A stretch of 64,000 nucleotides of DNA from Acanthosepion esculentum (GCA_964036315.1 OZ038510.1:82211116-82275115); one strand, 5' to 3'. Positions 22,643 through 33,765 are shown, counted from the first letter of the stretch. A program made the numbers and translations. The notes: generated by a model from the sequence alone, not told the origin.

Positions 22643-23590
22643 ACCGAAACGTTGTAAAAAATATGGCAACAAAGATGAGGACAATAGTCTGAATAATGTA
22701 AATAGTGTACATAATACCTCATCTCAGAAATAGAGACACATACTGAAAGGCCGAAACGTTGTAATAAATATGGCAACAAAGATGAGGACAATAGTCTAAA
22801 TAATGTAAATAATGTACATAATACCTCATCTCAGAAATAGAGACAGATACTGAAAGGCCGAAACGTTGTAATAAATATGGCAACAAAGATGAGGACAATA
22901 GTCCGAATAATGTAAATAGTGTACATAATACCTCATCTCAGAAATATAGACAGATACTGAAAGGCCGAGACGTTGTAATAAATGTGGCGACAAAGATGAG
23001 GACAATAGTCCGAATAATGTAAATAGTGTACATAATACCTCATCTCAGAAATATAGACAGATACTGAAGGGCCGAAACTTTGTAATAAATATGGCAACAA
23101 AGATGAGGACAATAGTCCAAATAATGTAAATAGTGTACATAATACCTCATCTCAGAAATAGAGACACATACTGAAAGGCCGAAACGTTGTAATAAATATG
23201 GCGACAAAGATGAGGACAATAGTCCGAATAATGTAAATAATGTACATAATACCTCATCTCAGAAATATAGACAGATAATGAAAGGCCGAAACTTTGTAAT
23301 AAATATGGCGAGAAAGGTGAGGACAATAGTCCGAATAATGTAAATAGTGTACATAATACCTCATCTCAGAAATATAGACAGATACTGAAAGGCCGAAACG
23401 TTGTAATAAATATGGCAACAAAGATGAGGACAATAGTCCGAATAATGTAAATAGTGTACATAATACCTTATCTCAGAAATATAGACAGATACTGAAAGGC
23501 CGAAACGTTGTAATAAATATGGCAACAAAGATGAGGACAATTGTCCGAATAATGTAAATAGTGTACATAATACCTCATCTCAGAAATATA
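22643..23590 (+). repeat. 107-bp satellite array, about 9 monomers
   Basis: The anchor GAAAGGCCGAAACGTTG recurs at 22745, 22852, 22959 and 23066, a period of 107 bp, and continues to 23590. Monomers are about 95% alike by eye. Each contains CTGAAAGGCCGAAACGTTGT, which looks like a hammerhead core from which stem II has been lost (compare 33412-33452). Further blocks of the same satellite lie at 27834-27980 with 29590-29670, 33405-33765, and 36763-37262 on the other strand. Confidence 0.92.
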
Positions 23591-24189
23591 AATTGATGAT
23601 AAAGAAGGCTGTTGAAAATATAAGTATGTTGAGAATTCAAAGCAAAGGAGAATACTTTAAGAACTTGCTTCCTCGAGATGAACGTAAACTAAAGCGAGTT
23701 ATAGAGAAACAATAACTTTTGACCAACGCAAAGTCAACAGAATTCTTTGTGAACTGGCATCTGTAAAAAAAATATAACCTAGGCAACGTCTGCCTTACTA
23801 AAGCAAATATTTTAAAGCGTCAACATTGGGCAACGAAATACATCAAAATTGACTTTTCTAAAATAATTTTCACGGACGAATCTCGAGTGGCATTTGATGG
23901 ACCTGATGGACAGCCCAGAGGATATATTTTATCCAATTCAGACGTGCCTATGGCTAAAAGGAGGTAACAGGCAGGCGGTAGTCTTTTCATATGGGCAGGA
24001 ATTGTCGACCAAACCATTAGTGGACCCTTCAAAGTCGATGAAGGAGTTGAATTGAACAGTGTTAACTATTGTGATTTTATGAACAAAACTTTCTTTGCAT
24101 AGTACAAGCCCCAGTCTCGCAATTTCAAAATGAAATGTGTATTTGTGCATGAAAATATACCTTCTCCTGGATCTAATCTTACTTGTGAA
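23591..24189 (+). pseudogene. Tc1/mariner-type transposase pseudogene, copy 1
   Basis: With frame breaks it reads WATKYIKIDFSKIIFTDESR (first catalytic Asp in TDES), then GPFKVDEGVELNSVNYCDFM, then CVFVHENIPSP where the second Asp position of the family's HDN motif is Glu. It lacks the N-terminal DNA-binding half and the end after PSP, and starts directly at the satellite edge. The DDE superfamily assignment is firm; it cannot be active. Confidence 0.8.
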
Positions 24190-24955
24190 CTCGAAGCAAA
24201 GGAAAAACATTTAAGAACTGGTTTCCTTGAGATGAACGTAAACTGAAGCGAGTTATAGCGAAACAATCACTTTTGACCAGCGCTCAGATCTTTGAAAAGG
24301 CTGGAATTGATGGAGTCGAGAAAGACAAAACGTGTTGAACATTTTGCGGAACTGTGAAATTTCAAAATTGGACCAAGAAATACATGAAAATTGACTTTTC
24401 TTATGTAATATTCACGGACGAATCTCGTATGACATTTGATTGGCCTGATGGATGGACCAAAGGATGGATTTTATCCAATTCAGACGTGCCTTTGGCTAAA
24501 AGAAGGCAACAATAAGACGGTAGTCTTACCATCTGGGCTGGATGTGTCAACCAAACCATTATTGGACCCTTCAAAGTCGATGAGGGAGTTCAACTGAACA
24601 GTGCTAACTCTTGCGATTTTATGGGCACGATTTTCTTCATATGACACAAGTCTCAGTCTCGTAGTTTCAAAATAAAGTGTGTATTTATGCACGAAAATAC
24701 TCCTTCTCGTGTATCTAAGCTTACCCGTCAATTCTTTGAGCTTAAAAGATTTTCAGAAGAGAAGATAATGGAATGGTCACGATCAAGTCCTGATCTAAAT
24801 CCGATCGAAAATCTATGGTCAATTGTGAAGATGAAATTATATGAAGGTAGCCAAAAAATATAACAACAAAGCAAGCATATGGGAAGCAATTAAAACTACA
24901 ATATCGGAAATTGAACTTGCTGAAGTAAAAATATTTTTAAAAAATTAATGAATAA
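24190..24955 (+). pseudogene. Tc1/mariner-type transposase pseudogene, copy 2 (DD37E-like)
   Basis: A second copy of the same family joined directly to copy 1: FTDESRMTFDWPDG, GPFKVDEGVQLNSANSCDFM, CVFMHENTPSR and a complete C-terminal part with SPDLNPIENLW. Between the Glu/Asp of HEN and the Glu of NPIE there are 37 residues, the spacing of the DD37E group of Tc1-like elements. As in copy 1, the second Asp is replaced by Glu. Stops and frameshifts are present throughout. Confidence 0.8.
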
Positions 24956-25340
24956 TAGATTACTGGCATTTATCGAGAAGAAAGGTCACTATATTAAAAT
25001 GTAAAGGATTCAAAGACTTATCATACGTTTGTTATTTGTTCTATTATAGGTGTGGAATTTTTTTAATGATTTTTTTAACCTTTTTATTGAAGTAAAATGG
25101 GATTATTTGGTTTTGCTTAATAACTTTAGATGGGGTTTTTAGACTACATCAAATAACTTCAATAAAACATATTGATGCTACATAAAATTTATTTCCGGCT
25201 TTGTTTTGATATCGACATGGCTTAAAATTTGAAAATCTTTTTTTCAAACCAAAATTGAATTATTGAAGTTTATATGATTTGCTTAATAACTTCAGACAAG
25301 GTGTAGATTTAACCTCATTGACAATTGTCACAGATTACGT
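24956..25340 (+). repeat. Probable 3' flank of the DD37E-like element
   Basis: Two copies of TTTGCTTAATAACTT followed by YAGAY (near 25114 and 25280) may be terminal or subterminal repeats of the transposon. No matching left end was found. Confidence 0.4.
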
Positions 25341-26135
25341 CCGCAGACAATTCAACTGACGCAATTATAAAATTATTTAAATATGGCCTTTATTTATATT
25401 TTATTTTCGCAGCACGGACGTACCAATCTCAGTATAAAAGTGCAGTTGTAGTTACTTGTCTAACAATTTCAAAATCTCACACACAAAAATAGAAAACCAG
25501 AGGACGCAGTACATCTGCTGAGCTGACTGTCTATTCCAAGGTTATCATATGTGAAGATCTTGAAAACCGATTAGTTTTGTCTCAAAGACCACTACTCGCG
25601 CGGTAAATAACGTTGAATAGGAGCGGACATTGCCTCAAAACTGCAAACTGCTTTTGCAGACGGCCATCTGTCAGTGTAGAAAAAGTCTCGGCGTCCATCA
25701 AGAATGAAAACGAAGCCCTTCCGAGCGACAGCGACCTCCAGGTCAGCCGTTCGCCTAACGGCAGCCCAGTGATAAGGCTTATCTATGTAGAACATCATTT
25801 CTCGCAATACGAATAAAGTAGACAGCGGAAGGTCGGACGAATGCAGTGGACAACAACAATTCTACCGAATAGGCAGTGCGGTATTGACATCAATTTTACA
25901 TACTTAAGTAGTCAAAAAAAAAAAAAAAAAAGAATGAGAAAAAAAACGATGCAAAGACTCACAGTTTATATATAAAGCTCGAACATTGTATGGGTATCCG
26001 CTTAAAATATTGAAACTTATTCTAATATATATAAAAATGACAGGCGTGTATGTATGCGTATATAATTGCGTGTCCGAGGGTGTGCGTGTGTTCAAATATT
26101 ACGCAAAATTGATTCAGTAAATGAAAGAAGTCGTA
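25341..26135. other. Non-coding DNA, nothing firmly recognised
   Basis: A pair of overlapping open frames on opposite strands at 25592-25816 has no recognised domain. An A run lies at 25916-25931. Confidence 0.5.
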
Positions 26136-26420
26136 ATGCCAGCATGTGTCATATCTTGCCGAACTTAACAGATCTTGTCTATTGTAGATAGATAACAAAT
26201 GCGTATATTACACATAATTTTGTCATTAAATAAATGCAGTCTTATTATTTATATCTGTCAGCATGTGTCTTATATCTTGACCAACTTATTGGTTTTTGTT
26301 CATTGAAGATAATAAATAAATAAATGTTGGTTGACTATATCTACCAGCATGTGTCTTATATGCTGACCAACTTAGTGATTTTTGCTTATTGCAGATGACA
26401 AATGTATATATTACGTAAGA
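26136..26420. repeat. Three imperfect tandem copies of an AGCATGTGTC unit
   Basis: AGCATGTGTC(T)TATAT(C)TTGAC recurs at 26141, 26260 and 26346. Spacings of 119 and 86 bp show indels between units. No known family recognised. Confidence 0.6.
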
Positions 26421-26790
26421 TTGTTCAGGTGAGCCTTTCTATATCGTATAGACTTAATGAATGTAAGAGAAAAAAATGGATTGACAGGGCGGTTTCATTA
26501 TTTGACATTTGAAATGGATAGCTGTAGCGGTAAATTGTATGCTAACACTTTCTTCTCTCGCACCTCTCGCCTGTGGAAATCTTTTTCGGCTTCTTGCTTT
26601 TCAGACTAATTTGATCTTCCGAAATTTAAATGTCAATCGTTATCTTTTGCCTTCTTAATTCCTCTTCTTTTATTACTCTCCATCCTTCACAATGCGTTTT
26701 TCCTCATATTCTTTCATGCTCAGTAATCTCTTGCGTCTTAGTGGCTTTATTGCCTTGATTGGGTTAAGATTTCTTTCTTTTTTTTCATCT
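26421..26790 (+). pseudogene. APE-class LINE 3' fragment
   Basis: Matches the LINE at 29180-29570: a degraded RSH..TFEM segment, then LYANTFFSRTSRLWKS, and a 3' UTR ending in GCCTTGATTGGGTTAAGATT. Confidence 0.7.
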
Positions 26791-27628
26791 CAAATCACCA
26801 AAATACAGAGTGAAGGAAAATGGTCGAAATTTGTGGATAAATAAAATGCATCAGTCAAACCTTTTTTCCCAGTTTTCAGACGTCTCTCTTTTATATATCT
26901 AAACTAGAATTATGAAGAATTATAATTTTGGAAATTCAAAATTGCAATGAAGTACCGTATATATATACTCATGTATAAACCGACTTCACGCATTGTGCGC
27001 AGCCTGAAGTTTTAGGCCTGAATTTTAACTCCCCAGAAAAAAGAAATTCCCTGTATATAGAGGAAACTGGAAATGCATGATTTTCAATCTCATCAAAAAA
27101 GTTACCTCTGTATAGTTCGACACCCTATTATTTAAGTAACAACCTGATCACAAAAATTCGTACTATGCACAGGGATAAGCGGTGTAGGACACAATATTCA
27201 AGTTTCATTTGAAATCAAGAAAATACAAACTTCATGCAAAGTAAAAATGTCGCAGAAAAAAAAACACCATGAGTTAAATGCACACCCGCCTGTTGTCATT
27301 TTAATCTGACACTTTTTTTTTCACTATATCTAAACTATATTTATTTGAAATTATAACATATGTATGTTATAACATCACTAGAAAAATAGCCATTTTGTTT
27401 CAACACATCGGGTGTTTTGTCAAGTGATGGTGTTGCAAGTAAAAACCTATATCTAAACTATACTTTTGGAAAGTAATAATTCTGTTGAAATATGTTGAAA
27501 CATTGACAAGATTTCAAATAAAATCAACAGTACGATGGTAAGAAGGAAAATAGAACAGATATCGGGTACGATATAAATATTTATTTTATTAAATTTTATT
27601 TTTAAATTTTGGTAACTTGTATTATATA
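26791..27628. other. AT-rich non-coding DNA, nothing recognised
   Basis: No coding or structured element recognised. Confidence 0.5.
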
Positions 27629-27980
27629 CAGTGGATAAAGGCATTAGTTAGATCCAGTGACAGGACTCAAAGAGTGTGAGTTCAATACCGAGTTAAGACA
27701 GTGGAGAACTTTCAGAGAGGAATTAACAGTAGATAACTGATAACTGACATCCATTAAACATGGCACGTGAAACTAGAACAGTCTACCCCAGTGAGCGAAA
27801 TAAAGGGTTCAGTTCGACATTCCAACCACGTGAAGAAGGCCGCAGCGTACAACGGCCGAAACGTTGTAATAAAAATGGAGACAAGGATGAGGACAATAGT
27901 CCGAATAATGTAAATTGTGTACATAATAACTCATCTCAGAAATATAGACAGATACTGAAGGGCCGAAACGTTGTAATAAC
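27629..27980 (+). mobile_element. SINE-like unit: tRNA-like promoter, hammerhead-like core, satellite monomer
   Basis: GTGGATAAAGGCATTAG near 27630 fits a Pol III A box and GAGTTCAATACC near 27680 a B box, about 48 bases apart. After a spacer comes CCCCAGTGAGCGAAATAAAG, then GTGAAGAAGGCC...GGCCGAAACGTTGTAATA (27832-27880), and then one 107-bp satellite monomer with the next incomplete. The hammerhead core has GUGAAGA instead of CUGAAGA, so this copy is probably inactive. Confidence 0.6.
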
Positions 27981-29369
27981 CGCTGCCTCAAGGAGTCCTG
28001 TTTTCCTGACTGCTGGAAGTCCTCAACCATTGTTCCTGTCTTTAACAACTCTGGCGACCCCTCCGACCCTTCCAATTACCGTCCTATCAGTCTCCTAACC
28101 CTCTTCGGCAAAGTCTTCGAGGCCATTATCAACACCGAAGTGATTAATCATCTGATATCCCATGATCTGCTCTCAGACAAGCAGTATGGTTTCCGCTTTG
28201 CCCGATCTACTGTCGATGTGCTTACGGCCATCACTGAATTTGTCTACCAAGCTATCCATAATAACGGTGAAGCTCGTGCCGTGGCTCTTGACATCTCGAA
28301 AGCGTTTGACAGAGTTTGGCATGCCGGCCTTCTTCGCAAGCTCCAGGGTTATGGTATCACAGGTCGATTGTTTGACCTAATACAATCATTCCTGTCAAAC
28401 CGGGAATTGAAGGTCGTTCTCAGTGGATTCATCGCCAGCTCCTATCCCACTAACGCAGGTGTTCCTCAAGGCTCCATCCTAGGCCCTACTCTGTTCCTTA
28501 TATTTATAAACGACCTTCCTGACGCCATAGACTCCCAAGTCGGCATCTACGCTGACGACACCACAATTTACTCCTGCCTCAAACACAAATCTAGTGATGC
28601 TGACAAAGTTAACCTGGCAGCTCAAATTGAAAAGGACCTCCAATCGGTTGTGAACTGGGGCGAGAAATGGATGGTTAACTTTAACGCCTCTAAAACAAAA
28701 CTGCTCTCTATTAACCACCACAAGGATCCATCCCTGCATCCCATTAGAATGTCTGAAGTCCAAATTCTCGAGAGCTCCTCTCTGCGGCTGCTCGGTCTGA
28801 CGCTGTCCGCTGATCTGAGATGGAATAAATACATCGAGTCAGTTGCATCATCCACCGCAAGGAAAGTTGGTTCCCTGTGCCGAGCCAGGAATTCTTTCTC
28901 CCCGGAATTGATCCCCGAAGTCTATAAATCGACCATTCGCCCTTGCATGGAGTATTGCTGCCAAATATGTTCTGTAGCCCCTGCTGTTTGCCTCAGGGTT
29001 CTTGATAAGATCCAGAGACGGATATGCAATGTGATTGGCCCTGATCTGTCATCTTGTCTGCAGTCTCTCTCTCAGAGACGCGATGTTGCCTCGCGCTGTC
29101 TTTTTTACAAATACTTTCACGGTAATTGCTCCGAGGAGCTGCTTTCGCTTGTCCCTAGGCCTCGTGAATTTAAACGTCCTACGAGGTTGGCATCCCGTTC
29201 CCACCCCTACACCGTTGAAACTGTTAGATGTAGACGTCTCTTCTACTCCAATAGCTTCATGTCTCGCACATCTCGCCTATGGAACTCCCTTCCCTATTAC
29301 TGTTTCCCTGACAAATACAATCTCCAACGGTTTAAGTGTAGCGTCAATCGACATCTCCAGTTGCCTTGA
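27981..29369 (+). CDS. LINE reverse transcriptase (jockey/CR1-like), N-terminally truncated
   Basis: 462 codons open from the insertion edge to the TGA at 29367. Motifs in order: SNYRPISLL (fingers, motif 2), VALDISKAFDRVWHAGLL (motif A Asp), GVPQGSILGPTLFLIFINDL (motif B), YADDTTIYS (catalytic YADD), SKTKLLSI and LRLLGLTL (thumb). A C-terminal part with RTSRLWNSLP follows. The APE endonuclease normally upstream is absent, so it is a dead-on-arrival copy that keeps an undamaged RT frame; the open length suggests young age. The GTG at 28140 is an arbitrary start; the RT clearly extends upstream. Its degraded relatives lie at 2797, 19707, 26421, 29990, 43630 and 45590. Confidence 0.9.
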   Translation, partial: RCLKESCFPDCWKSSTIVPVFNNSGDPSDPSNYRPISLLTLFGKVFEAIINTEVINHLISHDLLSDKQYGFRFARSTVDVLTAITEFVYQAIHNNGEARAVALDISKAFDRVWHAGLLRKLQGYGITGRLFDLIQSFLSNRELKVVLSGFIASSYPTNAGVPQGSILGPTLFLIFINDLPDAIDSQVGIYADDTTIYSCLKHKSSDADKVNLAAQIEKDLQSVVNWGEKWMVNFNASKTKLLSINHHKDPSLHPIRMSEVQILESSSLRLLGLTLSADLRWNKYIESVASSTARKVGSLCRARNSFSPELIPEVYKSTIRPCMEYCCQICSVAPAVCLRVLDKIQRRICNVIGPDLSSCLQSLSQRRDVASRCLFYKYFHGNCSEELLSLVPRPREFKRPTRLASRSHPYTVETVRCRRLFYSNSFMSRTSRLWNSLPYYCFPDKYNLQRFKCSVNRHLQLP

Positions 29370-29583
29370 TCTATCCACTTCCCTCCTCCACACCCTTTCA
29401 CCTTTCATTCCTATCTGCTCTCGCTCCACATCTTCTGTAACCCCCTTGCCTTGATCGACCCACTGTCTTTCTCTTTCTCCACATCCTCTCCTTTACCACT
29501 CCTATCTGCTCTTCCTCCAACCCTTCTATAACCCCTTGCGTGATAGTGGCCTCCAGCCTTGCTTGGGGTGATACGCTTAAAAA
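27981..29583 (+). mobile_element. 5'-truncated APE-class LINE inserted in a satellite monomer
   Basis: The LINE begins at the RT fingers and ends in GCTTGGGGTGATACGCTTAAA. The satellite monomer is interrupted exactly here: the left flank stops at CGAAACGTTGTAATA, and the right flank resumes with ATATATGTCGACAACGATGAG, so the two halves make one 107-bp unit. The 5' truncation and A-rich 3' end are standard for LINE insertion. No clear target-site duplication longer than a few bases can be seen because the flanks are A/T-rich. Confidence 0.85.
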
Positions 29584-29675
29584 AAATATATGTCGACAAC
29601 GATGAGGGCAATAGTCCGAATAATGTAAATAGTGTACATAATACCTCATCTCGGAAATATAGACAGATTAATCAA
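29584..29675 (+). repeat. Right half of the interrupted 107-bp satellite monomer
   Basis: Resumes at the GTCGACAACGATGAGGGCAA position of the monomer and runs to ATAGACAGATTA. Confidence 0.85.
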
Positions 29676-29989
29676 TATATTATTAATTTTGCTAAAATAT
29701 ATTAACTTAATCTGGTACAATTCTAATGCCGAATGATAAAATTAACCGATTACATATAAGAAAACATTTGGTGTCCTTCAACCAAACAGTCAGTGCGACT
29801 GAATTACGCATTTCTTCCCGTTAAGTTGACCTTATGCCACCTCCTGACAACGTTGGCGGCAAGTAAATACTAATTGTAGTATCTGCTATCATCTCTAATA
29901 GTAATGGTAACATTTGTCGTTTCCTTATAAGGAAACATTTGGCATTCTTTGTCCAGCAGCAAATTTTGCTTAAGTTTCACTTTCTCCAC

Positions 29990-30262
29990 TCCCTTGCAGA
30001 ATAAAAATGTAGCCATTACTTCTAATCCAACAGCTTCTTATCTCGCACCTCCGGCCAGTGGAACTCCCTTCCTATCATTTGCTTCCCTGACAGCTATAAT
30101 CTTCAAATATCCAAATGTAATGTCAATCGACATCATCTGATGCCTTGATCTTGACCCCTGTCCTTCTCTTTATCCTTTTCCCAAATCTCACTCTCTTTAA
30201 CCCCTTGCGTACTAGTGGCACTCCTGTCTTGTTTGGCATGTTTTGCTTATAAAAATATTATT
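29990..30262 (+). pseudogene. APE-class LINE 3' fragment
   Basis: Matches 29227-29575: ...NSFLSRTSGQWNSLP-like reading, then the 3' UTR with AACCCCTTGCGTACTAGTGG and GTTTGGCATGTTTTGCTTAT. Confidence 0.75.
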
Positions 30263-30735
30263 TTTTTTACAGATATTAAAGAAAGAGAAACTACGGAGAG
30301 CCATGACTGCGAAGGATTTGAAAGCACTTAGCGCTTGGGGTAGGGGTTGTTTTAGCATATTACTACACTTCTAAATTACGTGACTTATCTGTTTAACAGT
30401 GACGTAGATCTGAATTTGAAGCGAGAAATTTTTCACTGGATTCATACTATTAATCATACTCGTAAAATTTAATAGTCAACTCTTAAAAATTGGTTTGGTT
30501 TGCTTTGTTTTTCTTTTACGGCATATCAACCTCAATGGGTCATTTAATGCCGAGAACTTTTTTTTTCCTGGAAATATTTTTGTTTTGTCAAAAATCCATT
30601 TCTGTTAATATTTTTTTTTTCTCAAAAATGTATCGCTGGTAAAATTATTTTTTCAAAAACGTATATATTTTAATATTAATAATTATATTAATATTATTCA
30701 AAAACGTACAGCTGGCAACATTATTTTTTCGAAAA
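30263..30735. other. AT-rich non-coding DNA
   Basis: Contains TTGGTTTGGTTTGCTTTG and CATTTAATGCCGAGAAC near 30490-30555, similar to 22410-22475. Nothing else recognised. Confidence 0.4.
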
Positions 30736-30924
30736 CGTATTATCAGAAGACTTGCTGTTGGACGTAGTTTATCGTCTTACCCAGGACGCGGATGTAATAT
30801 GAGCGTTAACTATTTGCCCATAGCTGGGACCCTAACAGGTGCTACCACCCCGTTTTGGTGAACCTGGGAACAGCAGCAATTAAGAGGTGCTTCCACGCTC
30901 CTCAAAACCTCCTGATCAGAGGCC
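30736..30924 (+). repeat. Satellite-edge duplication around the 30-bp array
   Basis: GACTTGCTGTTGGACGTAGT at about 30745 plus one repeat unit is present a second time at about 30922, where the long array begins. The spacer between holds AACCTGGGAACAGCAGCAAT and no gene. Confidence 0.7.
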
Positions 30925-31840
30925 TTGCTGTTGGACGTAGTTTATCGTCTTACCCAGGACACGGATGTAGTTTATTGTCATACCCAGGACGTGGAAGTAG
31001 TTTATCGTCATACCCAGGACGCGGATGTAGTTTATCGTCTTACCCAGGACGCGGATGTAGTTTATCGGCTTACCCAGGACGCGGATGTAGTTTATCGTCA
31101 TACCCAGGACGCGGATGTAGTTTATCGTCTTACCCAGGACGCGGATGTAGTTTATCGGCTTACCCAGGACGCGGATGTAGTTTATCGTCATACCCAGGAC
31201 GCGGATGTAGTTTATCGTCTTACCCAGGACGCGGATGTAGTTTATCGTCTTACCCAGGACGCGGATGTAGTTTATCGTCATATCCAGGACGCTGATGTAG
31301 TTTATCGTCATACCCAGGACGCGGATGTAGTTTATCGTCATACCCAGGACGCGGATGTAGTTTATCGTCTTGACCAGGAACCTGATGTAGTTTATCGTCA
31401 TACCCAGGACGCGGATGTAGTTTATCGTCATACTCAGGACGCGGATGTAGTTTATCGTCATACCAAGGACGCGGATGTAGTGTATCGTCTTACCCAGGAC
31501 GGGGATGCAGTTTATCGTCATACCAAGGACAGGGATATAGTTTATCGTCATACACAGGACGCGGATGTAGTTTATCGTCATACTCAGGACGAGGATGTAG
31601 TTTATCGTCATACCCAGGACGCGGATGTAGTTCATCGTCATACCCAGGACGCGGAAGTAGTTTATCGTCTTACCCAGGACGCGGATATAGTTTATCGTCT
31701 TACCCAGGAACCTGATGTAGTTTATCGTCATACACAGGACGCGGATGTAGTTTATCGTCATACCCAGGGAGGCGGATGTAGTTTATCGTCATACCCAGGA
31801 CGCGAATGTAATTTATCGTCATACCCAGCTCAGAACGCCT
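30925..31840. repeat. 30-bp minisatellite, about 30 copies
   Basis: The unit is GTAGTTTATCGTCATACCCA plus GGACGCGGAT, with variant bases at a few positions (CAT/CTT/GCT before ACCC, and GCG/ACG/ACC). Since 30 is divisible by three, frames stay open for 146, 313 and 281 codons on the two strands (30855-31295, 30925-31866, 30916-31761), each with a ten-residue period. The variants occur in all codon positions, which argues against selection on any frame. Confidence 0.95.
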
Positions 31841-32189
31841 TAAAAATTGGGGAAATTGTTATGTGAACAATCTTTTTAGGTTAGCCTTCAAGTCAGGATA
31901 ATTTTGATACTCGTATGCCTTGTGACAAGATGTTTTCAGAATCGAAAATTATTTTATAATTCTAAAATGCGACTGTCGTTCACAATATAAATCCAGTGTC
32001 AAATCTATCTCCGTATTTTTACACAGTTTTCCATAGCTCTTTTTTATTTACAAATGTGAAGTTTCAAGCTGTGGTTACGGCATTGTTAACTGCCTATCAC
32101 GAAGAGGGAAAAACGACATCAGCAAGAGTAAGCAGTTATCAATCAAGTAAACATAGGTTCAAGTACAAAAGCACAGATAACGTTTTAAG
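31841..32189. other. Non-coding DNA, nothing recognised
   Basis: No element identified; a 68-codon frame at 31996-32202 has no recognised feature. Confidence 0.5.
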
Positions 32190-33242
32190 GAGTGGTTTTT
32201 AGCCTTTTTTATATCACGGACCGGCTTCGTTCTGGATAATCTTTCCGCAGGCCCGTAGTGGCACATATGTGTAATTTAAGTGCATTTCGATAAAGAGAGC
32301 AATAATAAAAAGAGCAATTTATTAAAGGGAAGAAAAAGTGTGTAATCTTTTGACTCTCACGTCTGGGGTCCAGCCCGATCACACCCTTGCTTGTTGAATC
32401 AATCCCTATTAAATTATTATCACGTCAATATCAACTCACTAGAATCTGTGTAGAATCTGAAAAATAGTTGGAATTAGATAATTAGTTCAAAATTAATACG
32501 AATAAAAAAAAACGTTGTGTACGTGTGTCCGTCCTTCCGTCTTTGTTTGATATCAGCGAATCATAGACAACTTGAAGTAACACGTAGTAAGTACTGTAGT
32601 TAAATGCGATTAAAAATTAAATAAATACCTCATTTAAAGTTAAATTTAAAAATCGAACAGAGTGAGAAGTTTAAAATACATTTCTTTTTAATTAAACGTT
32701 TAACATCAATTTCGCTTTTCGTCGTAATTGCAATTGATATTAAACCGCAATAAAAATTTAAGCGGGACACGGTACGTTGCTCATATGTTTGTTTTCTTTT
32801 TGTAACACGCGTACTGTGACGGATTCTAAATATTATATAATTCTGGTTTCCTAATGTCTTTTAAGAGTCCCTTCAAGCGAAGGGATCATAAAGAATGTTG
32901 ATTTAAAAATAAAATAAAAATTGCGCTCAAAATAAATGTAAAAAAAACTATGGAGATCGGTTGCGTATGCGAAGAAAGATTATGCCGAATTAAGAAATCG
33001 AATAACGATAAAATAATGTTATTTCTATTACGTACATAGAAAACTGAAGATAAATGACCTTAGATCCAAAAACCCTCCACAGCAGCTAGGCTAAAGTGCG
33101 CCTGAAGGCCGCCATCTAAACTAATTACAAAAATATAAAAATATACACTAATTGTAAAGCTGTAAATTTACGATATATAGTATTGAATAGATGCATATTA
33201 ACTATTTAAACAAATCTTACACTCTTTATATTATTTCGACTA

Positions 33243-33480
33243 TTGTCCTCAATTTTGTTGACATATTTATCACAACGTTTCGGCCGTGGTACTCTCCGGC
33301 CTTCTTCCGGTGGTTAGAATACCGAACTGAACCCTTTGTTTCGCTCGCTGGGAACTAGAACAATCTACCACAGCGAGTGAAATAAAGGGATCGATTCGAC
33401 ATTCCAACCATCTGAAGAAGGCCGGAGCGACAAACGGCCGAAACATTGTGACAAATATGGCGACAAAGATGAGGACAATA
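33243..33480. repeat. Head-to-head inverted dimer of the hammerhead-like repeat
   Basis: The left arm (33243-33355, minus strand) and right arm (33363-33480, plus strand) are copies of the same unit seen at 27780-27900: CGAGCGAAA..AAAGGG, CATTCCAACC, GAAGAAGGCCGGAG, CGGCCGAAAC. They meet near 33358 in an 8-base spacer region. The arms differ by point changes, so an extruded cruciform would have mismatches. Confidence 0.8.
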
Positions 33481-33765
33481 GTCCGAATAATGTAAATAGT
33501 GTACATAATACCTCATCTCAGAAATATAGACAGATACTAAAGGGCCGAAAAACATTGTAATAAATATGGCAACAAAGATGAGGACAATAGTCCGAATAAT
33601 GTAAATAGTGTACATAATACCTCATCTCAGAAATATAGACAGATACTGAAAGGCGGAAAGGTTGTAATAAATATGGCGACAACGATGAGGACAATAGTCC
33701 GAATAATGTAAATAATGTACATAATACCTCATCTCAGAAATATAGACAGATACTAAACAAATCTT
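33405..33765 (+). repeat. 107-bp satellite, about 3 monomers
   Basis: The first monomer is preceded by the complete hammerhead-like unit, and the following ones show the shortened CTGAAAGG-type junction. Ends in AAATATAGACAGATACTAAA. Confidence 0.9.
33412..33452 (+). ncRNA. Hammerhead-like core in the satellite-associated repeat
   Basis: CTGAAGA, then A, stem II GGCC...GGCC with a 12-base loop, then GAAA, then C-ATT-G-TG. This follows the hammerhead order core 1, stem II, GAAA, minimal stem III, cleavage U. In this copy the cleavage site reads UG rather than UH, so it is probably inactive; other copies have UA. Stem I pairing is weak. Confidence 0.4.

Noticed and set aside
22643..23590. CRISPR-like or coding repeat
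   Set aside because: 107-bp monomers are directly adjacent with no spacers and contain stops in all frames.
25592..25816. Overlapping sense and antisense ORFs
   Set aside because: No domain or repeat relation; neither has typical coding features.
30925..31840. CRISPR-like array
   Set aside because: Repeats are contiguous without unique spacers, in a eukaryotic retroelement-rich context; it is a minisatellite.
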